A stretch of DNA of 64,000 nucleotides from positions 46,815-110,814 of the forward strand of contig NZ_JBBDQW010000054.1 in assembly GCF_040905785.1 (NCBI RefSeq), written 5' to 3'. Numbering within the stretch: position 1 is the stretch's first letter; each line of letters starts with the position of its first letter. A program made the translations under genes and the position numbers. The notes beneath the pieces are model-generated. The model saw only the letters and a program-made list of their open reading frames with translations. It searched no databases and was not told the DNA's origin. Shown here in pieces: positions 8,880-18,292 of the stretch. This stretch comes from Tistlia sp040905785 (lineage in GTDB: Bacteria > Pseudomonadota > Alphaproteobacteria > Kiloniellales > DSM-21159).

Positions 8880-9887
8880 ATGACCCCCGAGGATCTGCGC
8901 TCCTTCCTGGCCGCCTACGAGAGCGGCAGCATCCAGAAGGCGGCGGGCCGGCTCGGGGTCTCGCAGCCGACCATGAGCCGACGGCTGCGCCGGCTCGAGG
9001 ACGTGCTCGGCGTCGCCCTCTTCGAGCGCCGCCCGACCGGGCTGCTGGCGACGGTCTACGGCCACGCCTTCGCCCAGCGTGCGCGGCTCATCGACACCGA
9101 GCTGGAGATGGCGCGCCAGGAGCTGGTGCGCATCCGCGACGCGGTCGGCGGCTTCGTCGGCTTCGGCGTCAGCCCGGGCGTCGCGGTCAGCCTGATGCCG
9201 GCGGCGGTCCGGCTGCTCGACGCGACCAACCCGGGCCTGCGCCTGACCGTGGTCGAGGGCGTCTCAGAGAGCCTGATCGACCAGGTCCGCGAGCGCCGCA
9301 TCGAGTTCGCGGTCTGCACCGCGCCGGTCCACGCCGACGCCGACCTGGCGGTCGAGCGCCTGGGCGGCGACCCCTTCGTCGTCGCGGCCTCGGAGCGCCA
9401 TCCCCTGGCCGGGCGCGACGCCGTCCCGCTGGCCGAGACCCTGGACTACCCCTGGGCCTTGCCGACCTTCCGCGGCGCGGTCCGGCAGTGGCTCGAATCG
9501 CGCTTCGTCACCGCCGGGCTGGCGCCGCCGGTGCCGCGCGTCGAAACCTCCTCGATGCTGTTCCTGAAGGCGCTGCTCGGCGAGGCACACCTGCTGTCCT
9601 ACCTGCCGGCGCGCCTGGTCGTTGCGGAGTATCCCGGGGTCGTGGCGATTCCCTGCGCGCCCTCGCTGGTGCTGACCCGCGCCATCGCCGCGGTCCGGCT
9701 GCGCCACCGCGAGCCGAGCCCGGCCGCCGAGCTGGTCGTGGCGGCGCTGCGCCGGGCCGCGGGCGAGGCGCCTGAGCTCGAGCTGCGCGGATACGCGGCC
9801 GGGTCTCGCGACTCTACGACGGCGCCGGCGCTGGAGCCGTCGCAGGCTGCTTCCGGCCGCCGACCAGCAGCCAGACCCCGGCCATGA
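8880..9887 (+). CDS. LysR-family transcriptional regulator
   Basis: A 335-residue regulator. The winged HTH is residues 1-60 (LRSFLAAYESGSIQKAAGRLGVSQPTMSRRLRRLE region), followed by a coiled linker and a periplasmic-binding-like effector domain to about residue 300. It is the last gene after the dioxygenase and enolase-superfamily genes, so it may control them with their substrate as inducer (inference). The last 25 or so residues, Ser/Ala/Pro/Arg-rich and unlike the family, come from antisense of the convergent permease gene: the genes overlap tail to tail by 74 bp. The original stop was probably lost. Confidence 0.9.
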   Translation: MTPEDLRSFLAAYESGSIQKAAGRLGVSQPTMSRRLRRLEDVLGVALFERRPTGLLATVYGHAFAQRARLIDTELEMARQELVRIRDAVGGFVGFGVSPGVAVSLMPAAVRLLDATNPGLRLTVVEGVSESLIDQVRERRIEFAVCTAPVHADADLAVERLGGDPFVVAASERHPLAGRDAVPLAETLDYPWALPTFRGAVRQWLESRFVTAGLAPPVPRVETSSMLFLKALLGEAHLLSYLPARLVVAEYPGVVAIPCAPSLVLTRAIAAVRLRHREPSPAAELVVAALRRAAGEAPELELRGYAAGSRDSTTAPALEPSQAASGRRPAARPRP

Positions 9888-10719
9888 CGACGGCGAGCCC
9901 CAGCGCGTGCCCGACCGTGGGCGCCTCGCCGCTGGCCAGCACCGTCAGGCCGACGCCTAGGATCGGCACGATGTAGGCGTAGAGAACGGCGAAGTCGGCG
10001 CCGGCCCGGGCAAGCAGCAGGTAGTAGAGCAGGTAGGCGAGGCCGATCGAGACCAGTCCGTCGCCGGCCGCGGCGAGCAGCGCCTGATCCGGCGGCCGGC
10101 CGGCCGGCACGCCCTCGACGAGCAGGGCCAGCGCGACCATCCAGAGCGCGCCGAAGGTCACCGCCCAGGCGCCCACGGTGAGCGGATCGAGTTCCCGGGT
10201 GATGCGCTCGGCGACGACGCCGTTGATCGCGAAGACCAGGCCGCCGGAGGCCATGATCAGGACCCCCTCGAAGCTGCCGAGGGCCTGCTCGGTGCCGTCC
10301 CACAGCAGGAAGATCGCGAGGCCCGCGATGGCGGTCAGCACGCCCAGCCCGCGCCGGGGCGTGTAGGGCCGGGAGCGCAGTACGAAGGCCGTCAGCAGGA
10401 AGGTGAAGACCGGGACGGCGGTGCCGGTCAGCGCGGCGACGTCCGGGCCCATGTGGGTCTCGCCGGCGACGGAGGCGAGCTGCGGCAGCGCGATCGCCGA
10501 GAGCCCCATGAGCGGCAGCACGACGGGCCGCCGCCTGAGGGTCCGGAGCAGCGGGCGGCGCAGCGCGGCTATGGCCCCGAGTAGCAAGAGGGCCGCCAGG
10601 CTGCACATCAGCGCGGTGCCGGTGATCGGCTCCAGGCCCCGGTTCGCCTCGGCGATGAACAGGTAGCCGGCCGACCAGCACAGCGACAGGAGCAGCAGGA
10701 TCAGGAGGTTGACGGTCAT
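9814..10719 (-). CDS. EamA/DMT-family permease
   Basis: A 301-residue integral membrane protein with about ten hydrophobic helices arranged as two EamA repeats, starting with a very hydrophobic N-terminal helix of leucines. DMT permeases export amino acids, nucleobases or other metabolites. The substrate here is unknown. The ATG is preceded by AGGAGG on the minus strand. It converges on the LysR gene with a 74-bp overlap and diverges from a second EamA gene 136 bp away. The two permeases are not close copies, since their TM sequences differ throughout. Confidence 0.88.
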   Translation of the reverse strand: MTVNLLILLLLSLCWSAGYLFIAEANRGLEPITGTALMCSLAALLLLGAIAALRRPLLRTLRRRPVVLPLMGLSAIALPQLASVAGETHMGPDVAALTGTAVPVFTFLLTAFVLRSRPYTPRRGLGVLTAIAGLAIFLLWDGTEQALGSFEGVLIMASGGLVFAINGVVAERITRELDPLTVGAWAVTFGALWMVALALLVEGVPAGRPPDQALLAAAGDGLVSIGLAYLLYYLLLARAGADFAVLYAYIVPILGVGLTVLASGEAPTVGHALGLAVVMAGVWLLVGGRKQPATAPAPAPS

Positions 10720-10855
10720 GGGCCCGGCCGCGGGAGGAGGCGCCCGGCTGCTCTAGCAGCGCCGCCCGCCCCGCGGCAAGGCCGGCGGCCCCGGCACGCA
10801 CCCGGCGCGCAGGCTGCGCTCGCACCGGCGCGAGCGCCCTGGCTATAGAGGGAGC

Positions 10856-11773
10856 ATGACGGGCGAAACCGGGAACAGGTGGAGCGCGGAGGCGCCGGGC
10901 TGGCTGCCGCTGGTCCTGGTGATCGCCGTCGGCACGCTCTGGGGCGCGACCTTCTCGATCGGCAAGATCGCCGTCACCCACGGCATCCCGCCGGCCGCCT
11001 ACGCCTTCTTCCAGTCGTCCGGCGCCGGGCTCGCGCTCCTGCTCCTGGCTCTGCTGCGCGGCGAGATCGCGCGGCCGCGGCCGCGGCTGCTGCTCTACGG
11101 TCTGGTCTCGGGCACGCTGGGGCTGACCCTGCCGAACATCAACTTCACCGTGGTCATCCAGCACCTGGAGGCGGGCACCATGGCGGTGATCATCACGCTC
11201 GCGCCGCTCGCCACCTACGTCGGCGCGCTGTCGCTCGGCATGGAGCGGCGCTCGCGGCGGCGCGTCGCCGGGCTGCTCTGCGGCTTCGCCGGCGCGGCGA
11301 TCCTGCTGGCGCCGGGCGCGACCGTGCCGGGCGTCGACCAGAGCGGGTGGATCCTGCTCGCCGTGCTGACGCCGCTCTTCTACGCGGCCCAGGGGCTGTT
11401 CGCGGCCCGCTACCTGCCGGTGACGGTCGGCTCCCAGCGCCTGGCGCGGCTGATGCTGTGCGGCGCCGCCCTGACCTCGGGCGTCGCCATGGTCGCGACC
11501 GACTCGGTGTATGTGCCGCGCGGCCTCGGCACGGCGGAGATCGCCATGCTGCTGCAAATCGCCGTCTCCTCGGTCGCCTACGTGATCGTCTTCGAGGTGC
11601 TGCGCCGCGCGGGGCCGGTCTATTTCAGCCAGGTCGGCTACGTCGTCACCGTGACCGGCGTGCTCTGGGGCATGGCGATCTTCGGCGAGCGCCCGACTCC
11701 CTGGCTGATCCTGGCCGGGCTCCTGGTGCTCGGCGGCCTCTACCTGGTCAGCCGCCGGCCACCGCCTGACTGA
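10856..11773 (+). CDS. EamA/DMT-family permease
   Basis: A 305-residue membrane protein with about ten hydrophobic helices and two EamA repeats (first helix LPLVLVIAVGTLWGATF; second repeat begins near QSGWILLAVLTPLFYAAQG). Probable metabolite exporter of unknown substrate. Its 3' end overlaps the convergent SCO-family gene by 26 bp. It is divergent from the other EamA permease, so the 136-bp gap between them should hold both promoters. I could not pick clear -35/-10 hexamers there. Confidence 0.88.
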   Translation: MTGETGNRWSAEAPGWLPLVLVIAVGTLWGATFSIGKIAVTHGIPPAAYAFFQSSGAGLALLLLALLRGEIARPRPRLLLYGLVSGTLGLTLPNINFTVVIQHLEAGTMAVIITLAPLATYVGALSLGMERRSRRRVAGLLCGFAGAAILLAPGATVPGVDQSGWILLAVLTPLFYAAQGLFAARYLPVTVGSQRLARLMLCGAALTSGVAMVATDSVYVPRGLGTAEIAMLLQIAVSSVAYVIVFEVLRRAGPVYFSQVGYVVTVTGVLWGMAIFGERPTPWLILAGLLVLGGLYLVSRRPPPD

Positions 11774-12383
11774 TCATAGCGGCGAGGGCGTCCGGCGCGT
11801 CCTGGTGGGTGCCGTGGGTCAGGTAGCGGCCGTCCGGCCCCATCAGGAAGATGAAGGAGCTGTGGTCCATCAGGTAGTCGCTGGCGCCCTCGTCCTCGAC
11901 CTTCCGGTAGAACACCCGGTAGGCCTTGGCGGTCTCGGCGACCTGCTCCGGCGTGCCGGTCAGCGCGACCAGCCGCGGATGGAAGCTCTCGGCATAGCCC
12001 GCCAGGTGCTCGACGGTGTCGCGCTCCGGGTCGATGGTGAAGAAGATCGGCGTGACCTGGGCGGCGACCTCGGGGTCGCTCTGCTCGAGCTCGTCCAGCG
12101 CCTGGGTCATGTTCCACAGCGCGACGGGGCAGACATCGGGGCAGTAGGTGTAGCCGAAGTAGATCAGGCGGTACTGCCCGGCGAAGTCGTCGCGGGTGCG
12201 GGTCTGGCCGTGCTGGTCGACCAGGGTGAAGGGCCCGCCGATCGCCGCCTGCCCGCTCGCACCCTGCCCGCTCGCACTCTGCCCGGTGCCCGGGTCGTTG
12301 ACGTCGTAGAAGCGCCAGGCGGCGTAGCCGAGGGCGACGACCGCGACCAGCAGGGCGAAGAGATAGGTCTTGAGGCTGGGCAT
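11748..12383 (-). CDS. SCO1/SenC-family copper chaperone
   Basis: A 211-residue membrane-anchored protein that delivers copper to the CuA site of cytochrome c oxidase or acts as a thiol oxidoreductase. An N-terminal helix (residues 5-24) anchors a periplasmic thioredoxin fold. Copper ligands are C81 and C85 (CPDVC) and H174 (MDHSSF), all in canonical context. A linker at residues 36-45 carries two five-residue repeats (SASGQ-GASGQ) encoded by a 15-bp duplication. No oxidase genes are nearby. The start is the ATG at MPSLKTY. Confidence 0.92.
   Translation of the reverse strand: MPSLKTYLFALLVAVVALGYAAWRFYDVNDPGTGQSASGQGASGQAAIGGPFTLVDQHGQTRTRDDFAGQYRLIYFGYTYCPDVCPVALWNMTQALDELEQSDPEVAAQVTPIFFTIDPERDTVEHLAGYAESFHPRLVALTGTPEQVAETAKAYRVFYRKVEDEGASDYLMDHSSFIFLMGPDGRYLTHGTHQDAPDALAAMISQAVAGG
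12249..12278 (-). repeat. 15-bp tandem repeat in SCO linker
   Basis: Two 15-bp units on the minus strand, AGTGCGAGCGGGCAG and GGTGCGAGCGGGCAG, differ at one base and encode SASGQ-GASGQ in the linker between the membrane anchor and the thioredoxin fold. Confidence 0.85.
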
Positions 12384-12560
12384 GAGGGGCGTCCGGCAGG
12401 GCTGCGAAGCGGCAGGTTTAGGGCAAGCGGCCCGGCGACGCCAGAGACCGGCCGTCGCAGGGGGCGCGCCCTTTGCCCATCTGCCGGCCCTTTCCGGATT
12501 TGCCCGACGCGCCAAGCTCGTGTAGTGCCTCTTCTCGCAACACCCGAGGGGAGCCCCGCC

Positions 12561-13319
12561 ATGAGTCTCGCCCGCGCCTCGGCCTCGGCCACGACCTCGT
12601 CCAGTGCCCCGCCGTCGCCGACGGAACGTCTCTTCGTCGCCCTCGACACCCAGGATCTGGAGCGCGCCGGCCAGTTGGTCTCGGCCCTGCGCGGCACTGT
12701 CGGCGGCTTCAAGATCGGCAAGGAGCTCTTCACCGCCCAGGGGCCCGACGGGGTCCGCGCCGCGATCGGCGGCGAGCCGCTGTTCCTGGACCTCAAGTTC
12801 CACGACATCCCGACCACCGTGGCCGGGGCCCTGCGCTCGGCCCTGCACCTGCGGCCGCGCATCGTCAACGTCCATGCCTCGGGCGGGCCGGCGATGCTCA
12901 AGGCCGCGGTCGAGGCGGTGCGCGAGGCCGCCGAGGACCTGGAGTGCGAGCGGCCCTGGCTGGTCGCGGTCACGGTCCTTACCAGCCTCGACGATGCCGA
13001 CCTCGTCGCCGTCGGCCAGGACGCGCCGGCCGGGCGGCAGGTGCTGCGCCTGGCGCGCTTGGCCCAGGACTGCGGGCTCGACGGCGTGGTCTGCTCGCCG
13101 CGCGAGATCGCGCCGCTGCGCGAGGCCTGCGGGCCGGGCTTCCGCCTGGTCGTGCCGGGCATCCGGCCGTCCTGGTCGGACAGCGGCGACCAGAAGCGCG
13201 TGACCACGCCGCGCGATGCCGTCGAGGCCGGGGCCGACGTGCTGGTCGTCGGGCGACCGATCACGTCCGCCGACGACCCCGCGGCGGCGGCGCGGCGGAT
13301 CGCCGAGGAGCTTGCCTGA
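12561..13319 (+). CDS. pyrF: Orotidine 5'-phosphate decarboxylase
   Basis: A 252-residue enzyme for the last step of UMP synthesis. The catalytic DxKxxD motif is D77-L-K79-F-H-D82, followed by IPTTV. Substrate phosphate contacts include VPGIRP and VVGRPIT near the C-terminus. The first 20 residues are Ser/Ala-rich and poorly conserved, so a later start is possible, but no in-frame ATG precedes the core TERLFVALD. GAGGGGAG upstream supports the chosen ATG. It opens the pyrF-trp-acc-fol block. Confidence 0.95.
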   Translation: MSLARASASATTSSSAPPSPTERLFVALDTQDLERAGQLVSALRGTVGGFKIGKELFTAQGPDGVRAAIGGEPLFLDLKFHDIPTTVAGALRSALHLRPRIVNVHASGGPAMLKAAVEAVREAAEDLECERPWLVAVTVLTSLDDADLVAVGQDAPAGRQVLRLARLAQDCGLDGVVCSPREIAPLREACGPGFRLVVPGIRPSWSDSGDQKRVTTPRDAVEAGADVLVVGRPITSADDPAAAARRIAEELA

Positions 13320-13428
13320 GCGGCGACGGGCTCCGGGTACTGGAAGGCGACCCCTGCGGTCGCCAGATCTAGGACGAGCGGTCAGGTCCAGCGAGCGGGC
13401 CGGAAACGGAAACGGCGGAGGGGCAGGC

Positions 13429-14253
13429 ATGGCCGGCAGCGGCGAACTCGACTGGAGCCGCACGACAGGCGGCGGCCCGATCAAGCTGACCTACGCCGAG
13501 GTCATGCGCGACGCCCTGGCGCTGCTGCGCCGCCAGCGGCTGGAGATCGGCCGGCTGCTGCTGGCGCCGCTGCTGATCGCCTTCGCGGTGCAGACCGTCA
13601 ACCTCTTCACGGCGCCGAGCGAGGGCATGGGCGCGGTCTTCGGCGGGCTCGGGCCGGTCGCCTTCCTGATCACGGTCTACCTCGGGGTCTGGCTCGCCGT
13701 CTCGGTGACGCGGCTCGTGGTCTGGGGCCGCGTGGAGAGCTACCTGCCGCTCTGGCGGCGCGCCGACTGGCGCTACTTCGGGTACATGCTGCTGTTCTGG
13801 TTCGGCTTCATCCTGGTCGCCTTCTTCGTCAGCGCGGTCCTGGGCGTCGGCGCGGCCGGCCGGGCCTCGGGAGAGGTCACCGGCATGGTGGCGGCGGCGC
13901 TGCAGGCGCTGGTCGTCGCCGGTCTCGCCTGCCTCTACCCCTTCGCCCGGTTCTGGCTGATGCTGCCGGCCGCTGCCCTCGGCCCCGGCTTCGGCCCGAA
14001 GCGGGCCTGGGCGCTCAGCGCCGGCAACGGCGGCACCCTGGTCGCCCTGGTGGTGACCCTGGTCGGCCTGGTGCTGGCCGGCGGCCTGTTCAACATGGCC
14101 GTCGTGCTGCCGCTGTCGGGCCTCCTGGGCTCGCCGATCCCCGGCCTGGCCGCGGCCCAGGCGATCAACCTCGCGCTCGGCGTCTTCGCCGCCGTGGTCG
14201 CCGCCTCGGCGCTCGGCCGGCGCCTCGGCCCGGCGCTGCCGCCGGGAGCCTGA
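13429..14253 (+). CDS. Six-helix membrane protein of unknown function
   Basis: A 274-residue integral membrane protein. After a soluble N-terminus (about 40 residues) I count six hydrophobic segments, beginning near LLLAPLLIAFAVQTV and ending near LALGVFAAVVAASAL. No family motif is recognised. It sits between pyrF and trpF on the same strand, 109 bp after pyrF and 46 bp before trpF, so co-transcription with trpF is likely. The ATG at MAGSGEL follows GGAGGGG. Expression is inferred from intact hydrophobic periodicity and position. Confidence 0.72.
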   Translation: MAGSGELDWSRTTGGGPIKLTYAEVMRDALALLRRQRLEIGRLLLAPLLIAFAVQTVNLFTAPSEGMGAVFGGLGPVAFLITVYLGVWLAVSVTRLVVWGRVESYLPLWRRADWRYFGYMLLFWFGFILVAFFVSAVLGVGAAGRASGEVTGMVAAALQALVVAGLACLYPFARFWLMLPAAALGPGFGPKRAWALSAGNGGTLVALVVTLVGLVLAGGLFNMAVVLPLSGLLGSPIPGLAAAQAINLALGVFAAVVAASALGRRLGPALPPGA

Positions 14254-14299
14254 GGGCGGCGGCTGGACAAGCGGCGCCGCCGTCGCTAGGTGAAGCGCC

Positions 14300-14947
14300 A
14301 TGGCCCTGGAAAGCAAGATCTGCGGCGTCTCGGACCGCGCCGCCATCGAGGCCGCGGCACGCGGCGGCGCAAGCTGGATCGGCCTGGTGTTCTTCCCGCC
14401 GAGCCCGCGCGCGGTGACGCCGGAGCAGGCCGAGGCGCTGGCCGCGGCGACGCCTGCCGGCCTCGGCCGGGCCGGCCTCTTCGTCGATCCGGACGACGCC
14501 CTGCTCGAGCGCGTGCTCGCCCGGGTGCCGCTCGAGCTCCTGCAGCTGCACGGCTCCGAGGCGCCCCGGCGCGTCGCCGAGATACGCGCCCGCTTCGGCC
14601 GGCCGGTGATGAAGGCGATCAAGGTCGCCCAGGCCGAGGATCTGGAGGCGGTCGAGGCCTATGCGCCGGTCGTCGACCGGCTGCTGTTCGACGCCAAGGC
14701 GCCGAAGTCGATGGCCGGCGCGCTACCCGGCGGCAACGCCCTCTCCTTCGACTGGCGGCTGCTCGCCGGGCGCCGCTGGCCGCGGCCCTGGATGCTGTCG
14801 GGCGGCCTGAAGGCGGAGACCTTGGCCGAGGCCGTCGCCACCACCGGCGCCGCCGCCGTCGACGTCTCCTCCGGGGTCGAATCCGCGCCCGGTGCCAAGG
14901 ATCCGGCGCTGATCGCGGCCTTCCTGGAGCGCGCGCGCTCCCTGTGA
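14300..14947 (+). CDS. trpF: Phosphoribosylanthranilate isomerase
   Basis: A 215-residue (beta/alpha)8 enzyme converting N-(5-phosphoribosyl)anthranilate to CdRP in tryptophan synthesis. The active-site Cys is in KICGV (C8) and the general acid Asp in LLFDAK (about D131). Phosphate-binding loops are SGGLKAET and DVSSGVES. Length is normal. It is followed by trpB after 108 bp, the usual alphaproteobacterial order. No leader peptide with tandem Trp codons is seen upstream. Confidence 0.94.
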   Translation: MALESKICGVSDRAAIEAAARGGASWIGLVFFPPSPRAVTPEQAEALAAATPAGLGRAGLFVDPDDALLERVLARVPLELLQLHGSEAPRRVAEIRARFGRPVMKAIKVAQAEDLEAVEAYAPVVDRLLFDAKAPKSMAGALPGGNALSFDWRLLAGRRWPRPWMLSGGLKAETLAEAVATTGAAAVDVSSGVESAPGAKDPALIAAFLERARSL

Positions 14948-15055
14948 GCGGCGGCGGCCGGCGGCCGGCCGCGGATCGCAGCGCCCGCGCCCGCGTTGCT
15001 TGACCGGACGCTTTGTTGCAGAGTGCCGCCGCTTACCGAGAAAGATCCCGAAGCG

Positions 15056-16272
<1,217 letters not shown>

Positions 16273-16276
<4 letters not shown>

Positions 16277-17142
16277 GCGCCCTGCTGCCCGAGGCCGCCG
16301 CCGGGCTCGAGCGCTCCGAGACGCGCCTGACCCGCCGCTTCGCCGCCCTGAAGCGAGAGGGCCGCGCCGGCCTCGTCACCTTCGTGACGGCCGGCGACCC
16401 CGATCCCGAGACCGCCTTCGAGATCCTGAGCGGCCTGCCGGCGGCCGGCGCCGACGTCATCGAGCTCGGCATGCCCTTCTCGGACCCCATGGCCGACGGT
16501 CCCGCGATCCAGGCCGCCGGGCAGCGCGCGCTCAGGACCGGCATGACCCTGCGCCGGACGCTTGAAATGGTGCGCCGCTTCCGCGCCGCCGACGGCGAGA
16601 CGCCGATCGTGCTGATGGGCTACTACAACCCGATCTACTCGATGGGCGTCGAGGCCTTCCTGACCGAGGCGACGGCGGCCGGCGTCGACGGGCTGATCAT
16701 CGTCGACCTGCCGCCCGAGGAGGACAGCGAGCTCTGCCTGCCGGCGATCGAGGCCGGCATCGACTGGATCCGCCTGGCGACCCCGACGACCGACGACGCC
16801 CGCCTGCCGATCGTGCTGACCCACACCGGCGGCTTCGTCTACTACGTCGCGATCGCCGGCATCACCGGGACCCGCTCGGCCGCGGCGACCGACATCGAGG
16901 CGGCGGTGCAGCGGCTCAAGCGCCACACCGACCTGCCGATCGCCGTCGGCTTCGGCATCCGCACGCCGGAACAGGCGGCCGAGATCGCCCGGGCCGCCGA
17001 CGCGGCGGTCGTCGGCTCGGCGCTCGTCGACGTGGTTCGCCGCCACCTGGACGAGGGCGACAGGGCCCAGCCCGGCCTGGCCGCAGCGGTCCACGACCTG
17101 GTGCGCGCGCTGGCCGGGGGCGTCAGGGCCGGGAGACGCTGA
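16273..17142 (+). CDS. trpA: Tryptophan synthase alpha chain
   Basis: A 289-residue TIM-barrel subunit that cleaves indole-3-glycerol phosphate to indole and glyceraldehyde 3-phosphate. Catalytic acids lie in VIELGMPFSDPMADGP (Glu, then Asp of the SDP segment is at the beta contact). The phosphate site is GFVYYVAIAGITGTR and VGFGIRTPEQA. It begins with GTG inside the trpB stop. The first 15-20 residues and the Arg-rich tail make it a little longer than usual. accD follows after 4 bp. Confidence 0.95.
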
Positions 17143-17146
17143 AGCG

Positions 17147-18292
17147 ATGAACTGGATCACCAACTACGTCCGGCCGAAGATCCGGGCGCTGGTCAGCCGC
17201 ACGGACCTGCCCGACAACCTGTGGGAAAAGTGCCCGGCCTGCGGCCAGATGATCTTCCACCGCGAGCTCGAGGCGAGCCTGCGCGTCTGCCCGAGCTGCG
17301 GCCACCACATGCGCATCGGCGCCCGGCGGCGCCTCGAGCTGCTGTTCGACGAGGCCGACTTCAGCCTGATCGAGCTGCCCGAGTCGATCGCCGATCCCCT
17401 GCGCTTCCGCGACCGCGAGCGCTACAGCGAGCGGCTGCGGCGCAGCCGCTCGGCGACCGGCCGCCAGGACGCGCTGCTGGTCGCCCACGGCACGATCGGC
17501 GGCGAGAAGGCCGTGGTCGCGGCCTTCGACTTCTCCTTCATGGGCGGCTCGATGGGCATCGCCGTCGGCGAGGGCCTGCTCGCCGCCGCCAAGCTGGCGG
17601 TCGCCCAGGAGGCGGCGCTGATCGCGGTGCCGGCCTCGGGCGGCGCGCGCATGCAGGAGGGCATCCTGTCGCTGATGCAGATGCCGCGCACGACGGTCGC
17701 GGTCGAGATGGTCAAGGACAAGGGCCTGCCCTACATCGTCCTGCTGACCGACCCGACGACCGGCGGCGTCACGGCCTCCTTCGCCATGCTCGGCGACATC
17801 CACATCGCCGAGCCCGGCGCGGTCATCGGCTTCGCCGGGGCAAGGGTCATCGAGGAGACCATCCGCGAGACCCTGCCCGAGGGCTTCCAGCGCGCCGAGT
17901 ACCTGCTCGAGCACGGCATGGTCGACCTGGTGGTCAAGCGCTCGGAGCTGAGCGAGACTCTGGGCCGGATCCTGCGCCTGCTCGCCGAGCGCCACCCAGA
18001 GGCCGAGGTCGTGCCGCTGCGCCCGCTCGAGGACGAGCCGGCCGCCACGCCCGGGCCCAAGCCGGTGGTACCCGTTCCGGCGCAGGTCCAGGGCCCGGCG
18101 AGCGCGCTCGACTCCACCGCCGAGAAGGCGGTCCGCAAGCCGGCTCCGGCGCCGGATCGCCCGGCCGCGGCCCCGCCGGCCGCCGAGTCGCGGCCCGCGG
18201 CGCCCCAGCCCGCCGCCAAGCCCGCCGCCGCCAAGCCCGCCGCCGCCAAGTCCGTCGCCAAGGACGAGCCGGAGCGTGGCCCCGACGGGTGA
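17147..18292 (+). CDS. accD: Acetyl-CoA carboxylase carboxyltransferase subunit beta
   Basis: A 381-residue subunit that, with AccA, transfers carboxyl from biotin to acetyl-CoA for fatty-acid synthesis. An N-terminal zinc ribbon (CPACGQ...CPSCGH, residues 29-51) precedes the crotonase-like carboxyltransferase core (PASGGARMQEG, GGVTASFAMLGD). The core ends near residue 300. The remaining 80 or so residues are Pro/Ala/Lys-rich low complexity with a 15-bp repeat, and make the protein longer than the usual 300-330. The gene overlaps folC by 17 bp. Confidence 0.95.
   Translation: MNWITNYVRPKIRALVSRTDLPDNLWEKCPACGQMIFHRELEASLRVCPSCGHHMRIGARRRLELLFDEADFSLIELPESIADPLRFRDRERYSERLRRSRSATGRQDALLVAHGTIGGEKAVVAAFDFSFMGGSMGIAVGEGLLAAAKLAVAQEAALIAVPASGGARMQEGILSLMQMPRTTVAVEMVKDKGLPYIVLLTDPTTGGVTASFAMLGDIHIAEPGAVIGFAGARVIEETIRETLPEGFQRAEYLLEHGMVDLVVKRSELSETLGRILRLLAERHPEAEVVPLRPLEDEPAATPGPKPVVPVPAQVQGPASALDSTAEKAVRKPAPAPDRPAAAPPAAESRPAAPQPAAKPAAAKPAAAKSVAKDEPERGPDG
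18209..18250 (+). repeat. 15-bp repeat in accD C-terminal tail
   Basis: CCCGCCGCCGCCAAG occurs at 18221-18235 and 18236-18250, preceded by a 12-bp version at 18209-18220. It encodes PAAK-PAAAK-PAAAK in the disordered tail. Confidence 0.85.

Noticed and set aside
14254..15055. Trp leader peptide or attenuator for trpFBA
   Set aside because: No short ORF with tandem Trp codons and no competing hairpins seen.
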